The translations under genes and the position numbers were made by a program. Shown here in pieces: positions 35,067 to 45,860 of a stretch of DNA of 64,000 nucleotides. The notes beneath the pieces are model-generated. The model did no database searches and was not told where the DNA came from. It saw only the letters and a program-made list of their open reading frames with translations. Origin of the DNA: Atherinomorus stipes (lineage: Eukaryota; Chordata; Actinopteri; Atheriniformes; Atherinidae); assembly GCA_023101725.1 (NCBI GenBank), contig JALJCO010007928.1, forward strand, positions 1 to 64,000. Direction: 5' to 3'. Within the stretch, counting starts at the first letter, position 1; each line of letters starts with the position of its first letter.

Positions 35067-37619
35067 ACTACCACTACTTTGATGTATGCCTGTGTGTTTA
35101 CATAAAAAATTGAAAACAATACTCCATAAAATCACATCTTAGATTTATATTGACACACAAGGTTTTTTGCATGCAGGTAAAGTGCATTTCAGTGCACTGA
35201 ATAAGAGTGCAAATGGGCAATTAAATATTTGGTCTTGATCTATTATGTCTTGCAATCTGAAAAACCTTCTACACAAGAAAAAAAAGCTTCACTTAAACTG
35301 GATCTGCAATATTTTACTGTTTGCCTAAGGTCCTTATTATAAAGATGATAAAGATACATTTGGTTTAAAGCAATGGATATTAAAGAATGGTTGTGGTTAG
35401 TGTGAATACAGCAGCGGACACATTTCCCGCTTGTTCCTCCTGCAGGGTTCAGTTCCATTTCCTCATCTGAGATGTGGGTGCCTTAAAATAGCATGATCTA
35501 TGGACCCTACGGTACAATTCCTGCTGGAGTTGATAGCACAGTTTGTTTTTGTTTGCTTTTGATGTGATATACAGTGTCTTGCAGGTAAAGATCTCTCAGG
35601 GCATCAACAGGCTATTCATCATCAGATGTAAAGGGGAAAAAAAGGGAAAATTCTTCAGATAAAACAGACTCAAATATGTGGAAAACAAGCTAGAAAAAAT
35701 ATAGATAACCTGTTGTTTGAAGATATGCAAACACGCCTGACACTTTAATCTGCAGAGGGGAAGAAAAAAAAAAGCATGAAATGATTGCTGCTTCTGTGGT
35801 GGAGGGAGTAATTGTATTTTTCCTCAGCCGAAGGAAATGGGAACAAAAATGAGTTCAGTCTAAACCTACAAAATTGCTATTATCTGTCACCATTTACACA
35901 CAACTCTGACACCAATAACTCGATTTTCTTCTTTTCACATGTCTCCCTGAAGCTCTGGTTATGAGGAATCTTTTCACGATGATGGCTCATTTTGCCGCAT
36001 TAAACCCGATGTTGCAAATGGAACATTGTTGGGAACTCTAGTTAACATCAAACATCTCTTGGAGGAAAGTGAAGCTGCTGCTGGCAGAAAGCGCTGCCGA
36101 CTGATAGGCCCAACCTGTTAGAAGTGCTGTAGGTATGGATGCAGCAGCAGACACCTTGTTATAATTGTGATGAAGCAGCTGTCCTTGGCAGAGCTGATTT
36201 GGATTACCTCTCCTCTTTGTAACCATGACAGCCCAAATGAAGAAGCATTGAAAATCTATCCTCAGGTGGCACTTTGGTTGGGATTTTTAGCAGGTAAGCA
36301 TTAATTCATTACCCCGAATATCAGACAGCTATACCCCTTTAAATGTTTGTGAAGGAGAGGGAAGCTTATTTACCTCAATGTCATTAAATTACAGTCATTT
36401 CAGCTTCTCTGCCTTGTCCGTCTTACAGTCTGAAGCAACATTTTTTTCCATCCAAATATTCATGCATCCTGTCTCTTCCACTTTGTTTTTTTTTTTTTTT
36501 CTTAAATTTTTTTTTCCTGAAACATGCATTAGTGGCTCTCCGTCTCAGCCTGACTCATCTACGCTCCCTTGGAAGACTGAGTAATATAAAGTGTGGCAGC
36601 AGATCAAGAATTAATGCATTTGCCTTCAGTTGAAGTTGTTGAGTAAAGTATGCTCATTAGTTCTCCCTCTGCCAGCGCCGCAGCCGAGGGAAGCAGAAAG
36701 CATGGTAGCAGGAGATTGGCGGGGTCATTATTTACCACGTTGCCGCACTCTGGACTTCAAAGCGGGCTTGCTTCAGCTGTCACCGCTTCTCTGTGCGGCT
36801 CGGACCGGGTTTTGACAGCAAGGGCAGACGTCGTGGCTGCAGCATGAAGGGAAAGCTGATGCTGTAGGGTTCATTAAAGCACACAGATTATTTTTTTTCC
36901 CCCTCTCTGTTTTTATTCCTGCAACACCTGTTGCTTTATCTCTTGCATCCTATCTGGTCCGTCCTGTTCCTGCTTCCTCCATAAGCTCATATCACATAAT
37001 GCAGAGTTACGGGAACAGTTTGAACATCTTGTTCTCTCTCTGTTTTGTCCGTCTCCATTTCTGTCCTTCCTCTGTGGCTCTCATCCACCACAGGTTCATT
37101 CACCTTTCTTTAACTCACCGAGTTTTCCCAGACTCCCCAAGCAATATCACCATTTACTGGATGTTTCTCCTCATTCCCTCCCACAGACTGCTGTGCTCCT
37201 TTAAGCTCTTGCCTTTAATGACAATAAAACACGGTAAAGTGCAGGTCCTGACATTGTATGGGACGAGGATTAATCACAATATCTGATGGGCCACTTTGTT
37301 AACTGTATGTGACAGCGCTGAAATGCATGATTGAGCGTGTGTATGCGGGTGTGTATGCGGGTGTGTGTGTGTGTGTAAGATGTTGACGTCAAGGTTTTGC
37401 TCACACTGAAGTAATACCCTGTAAACTGGCTCTTTTACTCATTTTAAACTAATTTTCATCTCTCTTTGATTCTGGGACTCCACTGGAACTTGTGTCCAGG
37501 ACTTGTGGAAAAAAGGGTAGTATAAAATATCACAGCGAGTGCTTCAACGTGTTTCCAGTGGACCATAAATTGAATCTAGGAAGGCCTTGCCTTCAAAAAC
37601 CTTTCTAACTAGTCATCAT
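35067..37619. other. Unique sequence, no gene recognised
   Basis: It includes a GC-richer patch (36660-36850) with overlapping open frames but no domain, a poly-T run (36488-36513), and a short (GTGTAT/GCGG)(GT)n tract near 37343-37376. Confidence 0.5.
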
Positions 37620-38062
37620 CAGTGATGTGTCATGCTCAAAAGAGCTGGCTCTGAGAGCTGATGCTTTGTAGTGAATCAGAGGAGCCGGCTCGCATCAAGT
37701 TAGAGCGAGAGCTCACTTTTTTCCTTTTACTGCTTACAGTAGGTCTCAAAGTGCTCAGCCCCAGCTCTGATTATGGCAGAACTTTGTTTTGATTAGCAAG
37801 CATAGCGGCCATGTGAGGATATAGGATCATACCGTTATGTGAAAACAGAGAGAGGGAAGATGCTCCACTGCAAGTAGCAGACAGCGGGGCCAACAGGAGA
37901 GTGTGTGAGTGCATCACATCCCCGTGTAATATAACGATTAATGACACCCAAAAGCAAAGCAGCATTGGGTTGCAGTTTAAGATAGAATAAATGTACAAAA
38001 TGAGGCAATTATAAGGTTTCTCATAAAAAAGTGCTTCTCAAGAGCCGAACTTTCCATCACTA
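37620..38062. mobile_element. hAT MITE, CAGTGATG/CATCACTA ends
   Basis: The left end CAGTGATGTGTCATGCTC continues into AAAAGAGCTGGCTCT. The right end CTCAAGAGCCGAACTTTCC continues into ATCACTA. They are inverted, and of the fish hAT type with AGAGCCGAACT subterminal blocks. The final base of the right end is changed (A instead of G) and no 8-bp duplication is visible. Confidence 0.65.
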
Positions 38063-39063
38063 ATCATTACCCATAAGTGATTAAATCTCTGCTGACATGC
38101 ATTTAAAATCTTCCTTTGAACATAAATGATTGGATCAAAAGGTGTTTTTCTTTTAATTTTCATTAGTGCTCGGATAATAGACTCAAAATTACCACTAAGG
38201 TTGATACATCTTTGACACAGTTGGATATGATACCAGCCTAAACCCAAGCTCTTTCCAAAATGTAAGACAATATCACAACTAAGTGTAACCGGTAAGCTTC
38301 CGCGTTGTACTGGTTAATGTATCACTGTGACGCAGCATGATCTTTTGGCAAAGCATCCTCCGTTTATTGTCTGACAATAACAAAGAAAAAGAAAAGTCAC
38401 TACTGTAATATACCCGCTCCAGTTTCTATACAAATGAAAACAACAAAATTTAAGCTAGGAATAGTAAACCTGGAATCTCTCTCCACGACCATCAGTACAT
38501 TGGGATCGTCACATACTGTAATCAGTTAATAACACATATTTCCTTGATGATAAAAATAAATATTCTATGAAAAAATACCAGAAACAACAGGATGGATCAG
38601 GAAAACAAATATATTAAATAATGATGACACCACCTCTTTTACAGGAGGATCATACAAAAAGGGGAAGGGTACGGGAGTCAAAAAAATTGATGGAGGAAAC
38701 CCGAGAAGAAGAAACCGGGAAGTAGAGGATATAACTTAAAGGGAAACGCAGCGATTTCCCCTAAGGATCCTTTCAGATATGACAACTATAGATTTTGTGT
38801 AATTATTAGACTATAGGTTATCCAGCTTACATAGCCTATATCTAATATCTAATTACACAAAATGTTTGAACCAATGCACAGTGAAGCTATGCTGAGTGAA
38901 AATCATGCTGATGCGACAAAACAATGGATCTAATCTCTCAGTCAGTTGTGTCACACTAAAATGTTGAAGTTTTTCCTTATTCATTAATTCATCAAGATCA
39001 GTTGTAGTTTGAATTCTAGGAAATGCTATGTATGAAGCAACTGACTGTATAATAAAATCCTGA
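38063..39063. other. Unique sequence, no gene recognised
   Basis: Nothing could be supported on either strand. Confidence 0.45.
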
Positions 39064-39073
39064 CTCAGTCTTA

Positions 39074-39128
39074 CCGTACCGTACCGTCTTCTTCCGCTTA
39101 TCCGGGATCGGGTCACGGGGGCAGCTGC
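39074..39128 (-). mobile_element. 55-bp retroposed SINE end with 10-bp target duplication
   Basis: CTCAGTCTTA is repeated exactly at both borders (39064-39073 and 39129-39138). The insert begins with a CCGTA repeat. Reverse-complemented it reads CCCCGTGACCCGATCCCGGA, then TAAGCGGAAGAAG, the 3' end of the fish repeat family seen at 18775 and 53405. This is an extreme 5' truncation of a retroposed copy. Confidence 0.75.
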
Positions 39129-39138
39129 CTCAGTCTTA

Positions 39139-41307
39139 TGAAATCGATTAATAATATGACATCAAATCATGTCGCACGATGGAAGTTCATGTCTTTTCTT
39201 CTTTGGCATATCATTTCATGATCTATGCTCTGAGGCGATGATACTACCCTGCATTTTAATTTGCGTATGTCTAGGGAGTCTTAGACAAAATGATACAAAA
39301 CACAGGATAAAAATTCCACAAAAAGATAAATAAAACTTCAATTATATTATGGAGGACTGAAAACATTTTTTTTTTTTCAATATTGTCAAACAGAAAATGC
39401 TTCTTATCACATATGCATCCATTCTGAAAAGGATGAAATATTTTATCTATTTGTTCCACACACCGTGACCTTGTAAAGACCCTGTAAGATGTCTGGTATA
39501 TGTTTCCAGCATATACCAGAAAAAAATCCAGGACTGATTGCAAAAACCACATTTCAAATTAATCTTGATATCTCCCACTTAGCTGAGTTTTCAACACCAT
39601 CATCCAGCCCTCTGAGCTCTATATATGGATTTGTTTCTCCCATCAGATGTGATGCAACAGTAAACACGTAACTATTACATGCTATGTAGTAATACTGTCC
39701 TATTCTATGGAGTCATTTTCATGCTAAATACTACAGAACAGCACTGTGAAAATCATGTCTGAGGACTGGAATTAGATTCAGAAGATTAAATTAATGTTAT
39801 TTCATGTTTTGGCATAAAATTGGGTTAAATACACAGCATGTGTATTTGTCTTCTCTGATTTAGAGAAGAGCATCCAAAAAGAGTAACACAAGGTATAATG
39901 GTGAATGCGTCTTTACATAATGCAGTGTGACACACCAAATCCACTCATTTGAGTTGGGATGAATATGTATAGTCATTATGTTCACAGTGTCAAACGCAGG
40001 AAGAAAAGAACAAGATTGAAATACTGTAGGATTTATCTATTTTTGCTCATTTATTTATCTATTTATTCATTTATTATTTATTTATAATCTTTGAGGGTAA
40101 AACAATCTTCCAGTTAGAAATACATCTATTTAACCAAATCTACAACTCTTATAGCCTGAAATCATTGTATTATCTTAAGTCATATCTTAATCTGAGCCAT
40201 GGGTTGTGGGCTAAAGTAAACATTACTGTTTACAAACAAACAAACAAGGCACGCGAACATTCACATGAAAAATGCGTGACTAAGGAGCTATCTTATGCTT
40301 TAAGAGATTTTAATTAATCATGTAACTCATTTGCATAGTGCTTGCTTTGGGACATTTTTGCCTAGAACCAGAATAAATATGTTTAGAAAATGTGTTTCAC
40401 ATCAAAGTGTATATCTCCCTAAAATGAAATTATAAATCTTTTAATATCTCTTTAATATATATATATATATATAAAATAATGTTTTAAAGAAGTGTGACAG
40501 GAATTCATGATAACTGTGCACACCCAAAAGCAAAGCTAAGAATGTTGGATTAAAAAAAAGCTAAGTATTACTTTTCCTCATAGAGCACCAACGGTTGCGC
40601 TCATCTGTGGTTTAAAATATATTTTATAAATACAAGCTTCAGTAGCTTGTAGCACTGCTCATAGGAAAATGTTCTAATTTTCTCTTTAGTCCTGTTGTGA
40701 ACGCAAAGTATTTTGAAAAGTCAGGGGGAAAAAAAAAACATACTGTAAGAGAGAAGCAGGGGACCGATAATTATAAGTAAAAAAAGAAGGCTGTGGAAGC
40801 ATTAGGATGCCTAACATGTAAACATTATCATTTTCTGGAGTCAGCCATCCTGATTTCAGCTCCCACTGCAGGGCCGGTGAGACACCATTTGCAAAGAGAA
40901 CAGTGAGATGAAACGAGGCAAAGCAAACGCAACAGCAGACGTGTTTGTTTTTGTAAGAGACACACCTGGTTTCTGTCAGAGGTAGAGAAACTTATCTGGT
41001 TCCTGGCAGCAAAGACTCAGCCACTGGACTCCAATGGCCTTTTTATCTTGTATAAAACAAGGGGAAAGCAAGAAAAGTTGTTACTAAGATTTCTGTGCCT
41101 TTTGAAAAATATGTTGTTGCAAGTTTATGTTGCAAACATCCAGATGCATGCAGGGTTTGTCTCGGCACTCCATGCAAACAGCAAAATCATAAGTGAAATA
41201 CAAGGAAGAAGGCCTGTAGGTTGACAATACTGGCATTTTATTGTATTCCTTGCTATGCTCTGTTTGTTTTGGTTTCCTTCTTGTTTGATCTGTCTTGCAG
41301 GCTGTTC
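39139..41307. other. Unique sequence with simple repeats
   Basis: It holds an ATTT-rich tract (40040-40085) and a short (AT)n near 40456-40474. No gene or transposon terminus was recognised. Confidence 0.5.
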
Positions 41308-41607
41308 TTAAAGGGATACCATGCAACTTTTGACTCAAATATTAGTATTAATTTAAGAAAGAATAGATGATATTTTAGGTCAATATACAGCACTTGATGC
41401 ATGTCAGTGCTCTAAAGGGGCTGCCCTCCTCAAAAACCAGACATTTAAATTTGCAGGAGCAGATCCGTCTTTCATTGGATGATGTGCCCTGGAGCACTTT
41501 GCTTTATGCCTCCATGATGTCAAAGTCAAAGTGGTCTACAGTACAAACATGATTCCAGAACACACAGACTGTTTAAAGTAGCCAAAAGTTGCACAGTATC
41601 CCTTTAA
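41308..41607. mobile_element. 300-bp TTAA-flanked MITE
   Basis: TTAA borders at 41308-41311 and 41604-41607 enclose inverted ends AGGGATACCATGCAACTTTT and AAAAGTTGCACAGTATCCCT. It is non-autonomous, with no open frame. Same target preference as the elements at 3064, 6825, 23172 and 51378, but a different family. Confidence 0.9.
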
Positions 41608-41629
41608 GTTTCTAGTCTTGGGCTATGTC

Positions 41630-41790
41630 CAAATTCAGGAGCTAGGTCCTTCGAAGGATGTGTTGTACCTGGTCTACGTAGGGTCCTCCTTAGATTGCGT
41701 AAGGCAGAAGTGGCAGACTGTTAAATTCGGACAGTCTAGCCTCCTCTGTATACTGTATCTGTCGTCGCTTAGCTAAACTGAAGCAAAATG
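41630..41790. mobile_element. Truncated DNA-transposon end
   Basis: GGGCTATGTCCAAATTCAGG followed by TCCTTCGAAGGATGTG resembles one terminus of a common fish MITE type. The other half is missing, apparently replaced by the LINE end that begins at about 41793. Confidence 0.4.
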
Positions 41791-41792
41791 GA

Positions 41793-42010
41793 GCTTCAAA
41801 ATCAAATCAAAATCAAATCAACTTTATTTATGAAGCGCTTTTCCTGCCAAAGGCAACCCAAAGTGCTTTGCAAGACAATAAAAAACAAATGCATTTTAAC
41901 ATAAAAACAAGCCTTCACACACCCAAGCACAAAACACAGCACACGTAATTATAAACATTTGCACACACCATTACAACAGCATATTACAACACCACCATTA
42001 CCATATTACA
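41793..42010 (-). repeat. LINE 3'-end fragment, minus strand
   Basis: AATCAAATCAAAATCAAATC followed by AACTTTATTTATGAAGCGCT is a reversed LINE tail (AGCGCTTCATAAATAAAGTT plus a GATTT-type repeat). The internal AAGTGCTTTGCAAGACAATA block belongs to the same 3' UTR. It abuts the open reading frame at 42066, so it does not supply that frame, which reads the other way. Confidence 0.65.
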
Positions 42011-42034
42011 ATTGATTTGGCTGCATGTGAGTCG

Positions 42035-42575
42035 CTGTCGTAGGAAAGCCAAGAAGCTTCCATGTATGGAGAACAGCGCCAATGCCCATGAATCTATGGG
42101 CAAGAAAGAACCAGAGAGTCCAGAGGCCTCAAAACAACCAATCACAAACACAGAAACACCTGTTGAACCTGTGGTTCCTGCCACAGCAACAGATTCAGAG
42201 CCTTCAGAGACCTCCAACAGTCCTGAAGTTACTGTAACTGAAGTGGATTCAACTGAATATGCTGCAGGAATGTCTGCAGAAAACCAAGAAACACAGGCTG
42301 AAACATCCCCGTCTCAGCCTGAGCCTGGATGCCACATGCCAGCTGAAATTCCAGCAGAGCCTCAAATCAAGAAACGCCGTTGTAGGAAAGCCAAGAAGCT
42401 TCCATGTATGGAGAATAGCGCCAATGCCCATGAATCTATGGGCAAGAAAGAACCAGAGAGTCCAGAAACCTCAAACCAACCAATCACAAACACAGAAACA
42501 CCTGTTGAACCTGTGGTTCCTACCACAGCAACAGATTCAGAGCCTTCAGAGACCTCCAACAGTCCTGAAGACAAA
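42035..42575 (+). repeat. In-frame tandem duplication, period 342 bp
   Basis: The block starting AGGAAAGCCAAGAAGCTTCC is found at 42042 and again at 42384. The two copies differ at only a handful of positions over about 190 bp and then diverge gradually (TVTEVD / KPEVDF). A period of exactly 114 codons preserves the reading frame. High identity of the first part against a diverged second part suggests recent homogenisation or a recent partial duplication. Confidence 0.9.
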
Positions 42576-43652
42576 CCAGAAGTGGACTTTTGTGAAAATG
42601 CTGAAAAGATTTCGCCAGAAAACCAGAATTCAGAGGCTGCAGCAGCCCCTCCAGCTATCACACTGCCTCCACTGAGGCAACCTCTGACCCCATCCCCAGT
42701 GAAACCAGAACCGCTGACAGAGACCCCCAAACAGTCACCATTAGAGTCCAACATTGCAGTTGGCCTCCCTGCACCGGTGGTCCCAACCATGGCAGAGAGA
42801 GTCCAGCCTGGACTGCTCCCTCACCCCCCATATGTCCCACCTGAACTGTCAGCTGCAAGTCCACATCCAGGTCTGGAACCTCTGCTCTCTGCTGAACAAA
42901 CCAGGATCAACCCCACCCAGAGTTCAGTGGTGAACCTGAAGCAGCAGCTCCATCAGACCTTAACTAAGACCCAACAGCTTCGGTCAGTCCAGCAGCAGAA
43001 TCAACAGCTGCTGGATGAAGTGAAGGATCTGTCCGACCGGATTCATCTAAAAATCGTCAAGCGGTCAGTGGCTTCCCAGAAGGAGAAAAGCCTGACCAAA
43101 GATACCTTAGAAGAGAAGCTAAAACCAGACACAGCTGAGACTTCCTTCACTCCGCTACAGGAAGAATCAGCTCAAGTCCAGACCAAACTGGCTCAAGCTG
43201 AGATCGAGAAACCCAGATACCCGGAGAACCAGAGGAGCCAGTGGGAGAACGAGAAGTCCTCCCTTCTGGAAATGATAGCCACCCTGACAGAGGAGATCGC
43301 CAAGGACGAAGCTGAAGAACAAGACTTTGCAGACAGTCTGATAGCCAGTCTGTTGTCTATAAGTCTGTTGTGGAAAGTGCAATCAGCTTTGCAGCATCTG
43401 CTGGGGATGCAGCATCAGAACCAGAGACTTGAAGAAAATAAACAAGCTGATCAAGAAAGCTGGATCTGTGCTGGGGAGAACTCTGGAGCCGCTGGAGCCA
43501 TAGGCGCCAATTCCGTGGGTGCTTCGGGGCCCGAGCACCCACGTGGGATTAATGGCAAAGTCGGTCTCATCAAGCATCCACTGCAGAGTTTCTCTACATT
43601 GACTCAGTTATGGCGGACTTCCTCAGCTATATTATTAACACCCAGGGCTTGA
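42066..43652 (+). CDS. 528-codon chimeric ORF: Pro/Glu-rich coiled-coil protein fused to LINE sequence
   Basis: I do not recognise the protein. The first in-frame ATG (42066, MENSANAHES) is used; the frame is open from 41955 but has no earlier ATG. Residues 1-55 (KKEPESPE, TETPVEPVVP) recur at about 115-170, from a 342-bp in-frame tandem duplication that is nearly identical at DNA level. Residues about 185-285 are Pro-rich (PPLRQPLTPSPVKPEP). Residues 290-335 and 345-424 look like coiled coil (LKQQLHQTLTKTQQL, SLLEMIATLTEEIAKDEAEE). From about residue 424 the DNA is LINE 3' sequence read out of frame. From 478 it is an inserted transposon, and the stop lies in a hAT terminus. There is no intron or signal peptide. 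It is probably a retrocopy of a host gene or a LINE ORF1 joined to LINE 3' sequence; expression is unknown. Confidence 0.45.
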   Translation: MENSANAHESMGKKEPESPEASKQPITNTETPVEPVVPATATDSEPSETSNSPEVTVTEVDSTEYAAGMSAENQETQAETSPSQPEPGCHMPAEIPAEPQIKKRRCRKAKKLPCMENSANAHESMGKKEPESPETSNQPITNTETPVEPVVPTTATDSEPSETSNSPEDKPEVDFCENAEKISPENQNSEAAAAPPAITLPPLRQPLTPSPVKPEPLTETPKQSPLESNIAVGLPAPVVPTMAERVQPGLLPHPPYVPPELSAASPHPGLEPLLSAEQTRINPTQSSVVNLKQQLHQTLTKTQQLRSVQQQNQQLLDEVKDLSDRIHLKIVKRSVASQKEKSLTKDTLEEKLKPDTAETSFTPLQEESAQVQTKLAQAEIEKPRYPENQRSQWENEKSSLLEMIATLTEEIAKDEAEEQDFADSLIASLLSISLLWKVQSALQHLLGMQHQNQRLEENKQADQESWICAGENSGAAGAIGANSVGASGPEHPRGINGKVGLIKHPLQSFSTLTQLWRTSSAILLTPRA

Positions 43653-43853
43653 CATTAACACCCACCAACCCGCCAAATGTGGGTGAATTTCAGCAGTGGT
43701 GGGTAACACGGCCACTCCAACTAGCCATTTGGGCGAGATAAATTCTATTTACATTTTGAATTACTATTACTGAGGAGTGAACACATGATGCATCCAATGT
43801 GAGAACTTTGAGTGCCCAGCAGTAAAAGCACAAATCATATCAAATCCATTATG

Positions 43854-43888
<35 letters not shown>

Positions 43889-44436
43889 CAACCAAACAGC
43901 AACTGTAGAATGAAGGCTGTGGGGGTGAAAAGATTTAGCGGTCTCTTTTGTTTTGATTTTTTCTTCTCTGTAGTTGCTTATTTAGTCTACTGCAGTAAAT
44001 AAATACTGAAACAAGGAATCATTTCAGATTTTTTCCAGTTCAGTTTTTATCTTTTAAATATTTTTTTTACTCCCCTGCACCATTTTTAAAATGCAAAAAG
44101 AAACCACATTTTTGTTTATTACTTACAGTACGCTGCATATTTTCATATAAATGGAGCTTTACACAGAACCCTATTAGAGCTAAAAGATTGGTAATGTCCT
44201 CGGGTGTTAAACATTTTATGTAGCCTTCATATGAATGTGTACAAGAGTAATTTATGTTTAAAAAGTTTGTAAATCTAGTTTAAGTAAACTTTAGCAGGCC
44301 ATAGTCGGCTTTCATCCTATTAAACATCTTTTCTAAACAACAGAATTGTGGCTAGAGAAAATGTTGAGTGACTAGTAACTTTGGAAAACCACTGGCCACA
44401 GTGGCTGGTGAGCAAAAAAGTTAATGTCAAGTCCTG
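43643..44436. mobile_element. hAT element, CAGGGCTTGACATTAAC ends
   Basis: The left end CAGGGCTTGACATTAACAC and the right end GTTAATGTCAAGTCCTG are inverted copies. Flanks TTAACACC (43635-43642) and TTAGCACC (44437-44444) match at 7 of 8 positions. This TIR is common in fish hAT families. The interior holds an (ATT)n tract (43852-43889) and no transposase. Its left end supplies the stop codon of the ORF at 42066. Confidence 0.9.
43852..43889. repeat. (ATT)n microsatellite
   Basis: An uninterrupted ATT repeat of about 12 units inside the hAT element. Confidence 0.95.
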
Positions 44437-45144
44437 TTAGCACCCTGCCTTCAAAATGATTAGAATTAAGTCTTTTCACATGTACAACGTCAAAATTTCT
44501 TAAATGAAGCTGGATTACCGCTTCGAGGAGCCAGCAGCAGTAGAACGCTCTTCTGTCAGACATCGCATTTGCACGTGAATGCAACATGGAGACCGGTGTC
44601 AGGATGAAAACACTGCACCGCCAGAATGTGGCGCGCACAGACCTTATGTGAATTAGCCAGAAGGCTTTAATTATATCTTACACTTAATAAATGAGGATAA
44701 AGTGTTTTTGGTGGCTTCGGTTCTTCATTGAATCAAACCACCTGGTAGCCTACAGTCTCAAAATCAGCCTTGTTTAATGAGAAAATAGTACTTTTCATAT
44801 GGCATGGTCCTGGATATAATCGCCAATGGCTTCATCAAGCTGCAGCTAAAAGCAACCATACATTTCAAAGAACTAACAAGACTGGTGAGTGAAAAAAAAA
44901 CTGTAGGCTGCTATTAGGTTGCTGATTTAGTTGTTGTTAGTTAAGATTATTTGGCACTGGCTACAAATTTTGCTTTCTGTTTCACTTGCAGGCGCATTTA
45001 TTGCCTGGTATCATATTTGTGAAGGATTCCCCTGGTGACTAATTTATTACCAATTTTTATTTCTTCAAATTGTTTTTTAAATGGATCATGTTGTATTTGT
45101 TAATTTTGGTGAGTTGATTAATTCATTTTACAAATTAATTTTGG

Positions 45145-45385
45145 GAGTGGATAGCCCAGTGGGAGGGGCGGGGGGTGGGGGGGGGGGGCCCGGGGTGGGT
45201 CCCCTGCACGGGCCCCTGGGGGGTCCCATGGGGACCCCGAAAAAAAAAATAACACCAACCCCCCCCGGGGCGCCGAAGGAGGCAGCCGATGCCTTTTGAT
45301 CACTGAAAAGAAAAGGAGGGAAAAAAGGGAGAGCCCTAACCCCCCGGGGGAGAAAAGAAAAAAAAAAAAAAAAAAAAAAAAAAAA
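45145..45385 (+). repeat. G/C-homopolymer tract with tRNA-like A box and poly-A
   Basis: After GGATAGCCCAGTGGG (A-box-like) come long G and C runs, with GGTCCCCTGCACGGGCCCCT between them and GGGGGTCCCATGGGGACCCC where a B box would fall, ending in A(28) at 45358-45385. This looks like a tRNA-headed SINE whose mixed bases have been replaced by homopolymers, either real degeneration or consensus errors in the assembly. Open frames here are composition artefacts. Confidence 0.45.
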
Positions 45386-45860
45386 TAATAAGCCACAAAT
45401 TCCACTAATAATGGGATAGTAATTTAGCCGAATATATGTTGTCGTCTTGTAGCCTTCAGTCACAGCACCCACCGGTAGAAATATAGATCAACGCCTCTGG
45501 CTGGAGCTGATTGTTCAGAAGAGAATGCTGCAAAAGCTGATGAAGATGATGGAGGATTCTCCCCACCCTCTCCAGAACACGATAAAGAATCAACAGAGTG
45601 TGTTCAGTGGGGGGCTGCGTCAGGTTTTCTGTAAGATGGAGAGGTACAGAAATTCATTCCTGCCAGCAGCATCACCCTGAAGAACAAGAATGACTGATTG
45701 ATTGATTAATTGATTAATATTGTTTTTACGCTCATTATCGTTGTTATGTTGTATTTATGCTATATTGTTTGGAAGACAACAAAAAAAGAGAGAGCGAGAG
45801 ACATCGTATTACAATATTGAATTTCCCTCCTGGGATAAAAAAAAGTATTTTTCATTTCAT

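Larger units (their letters stand above)
43500..45500. mobile_element. 2-kb insertion inside the LINE
   Basis: Its borders are set by the interrupted LINE and by the 8-bp flanks CTGGAGCC/CTGGAGCT, consistent with hAT. The left end has a perfect hairpin, CGTGGGTGCT...AGCACCCACG (43514-43543). The right end reads CACCCACCGGTAGAAA and then AACGCCTCTGG. It contains the hAT element at 43643 and the G/C-homopolymer tract at 45150. No transposase is recognised. Confidence 0.6.
43337..45860 (+). mobile_element. Rex1/Jockey-type LINE 3' end, split by a 2-kb insertion
   Basis: The first piece (43337-43499) contains GTCTGTTGTGGAAAGTGCAA and GATCAAGAAAGCTGGATCTG. The second (45501-45860) contains TTGTTCAGAAGAGAATGCTG, translating as LELIVQKRMLQKLMKMMEDS, then PHPLQNTIKNQQSVFSG and RYRNSFLPAA. 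Joined in order they form the C-terminal part of a fish LINE ORF2 followed by a 3' tail, TTGAATTTCCCTCCTGGGAT with an A-rich end. The interruption has near-identical flanks CTGGAGCC (43492) and CTGGAGCT (45501). The domains upstream (endonuclease, RT) are missing. Confidence 0.82.

Noticed and set aside
40456..40474. TATA-like promoter
   Set aside because: A short AT microsatellite without an initiator, start codon or downstream coding sequence.
42249..42864. Antisense and shifted frames over the 42-kb ORF
   Set aside because: Shadow frames produced by the codon composition and the tandem duplication of the plus-strand ORF.
45081..45472. Gly/Pro-rich and Phe-rich frames on both strands
   Set aside because: They come from G/C homopolymers and the poly-A tract, not from a protein.
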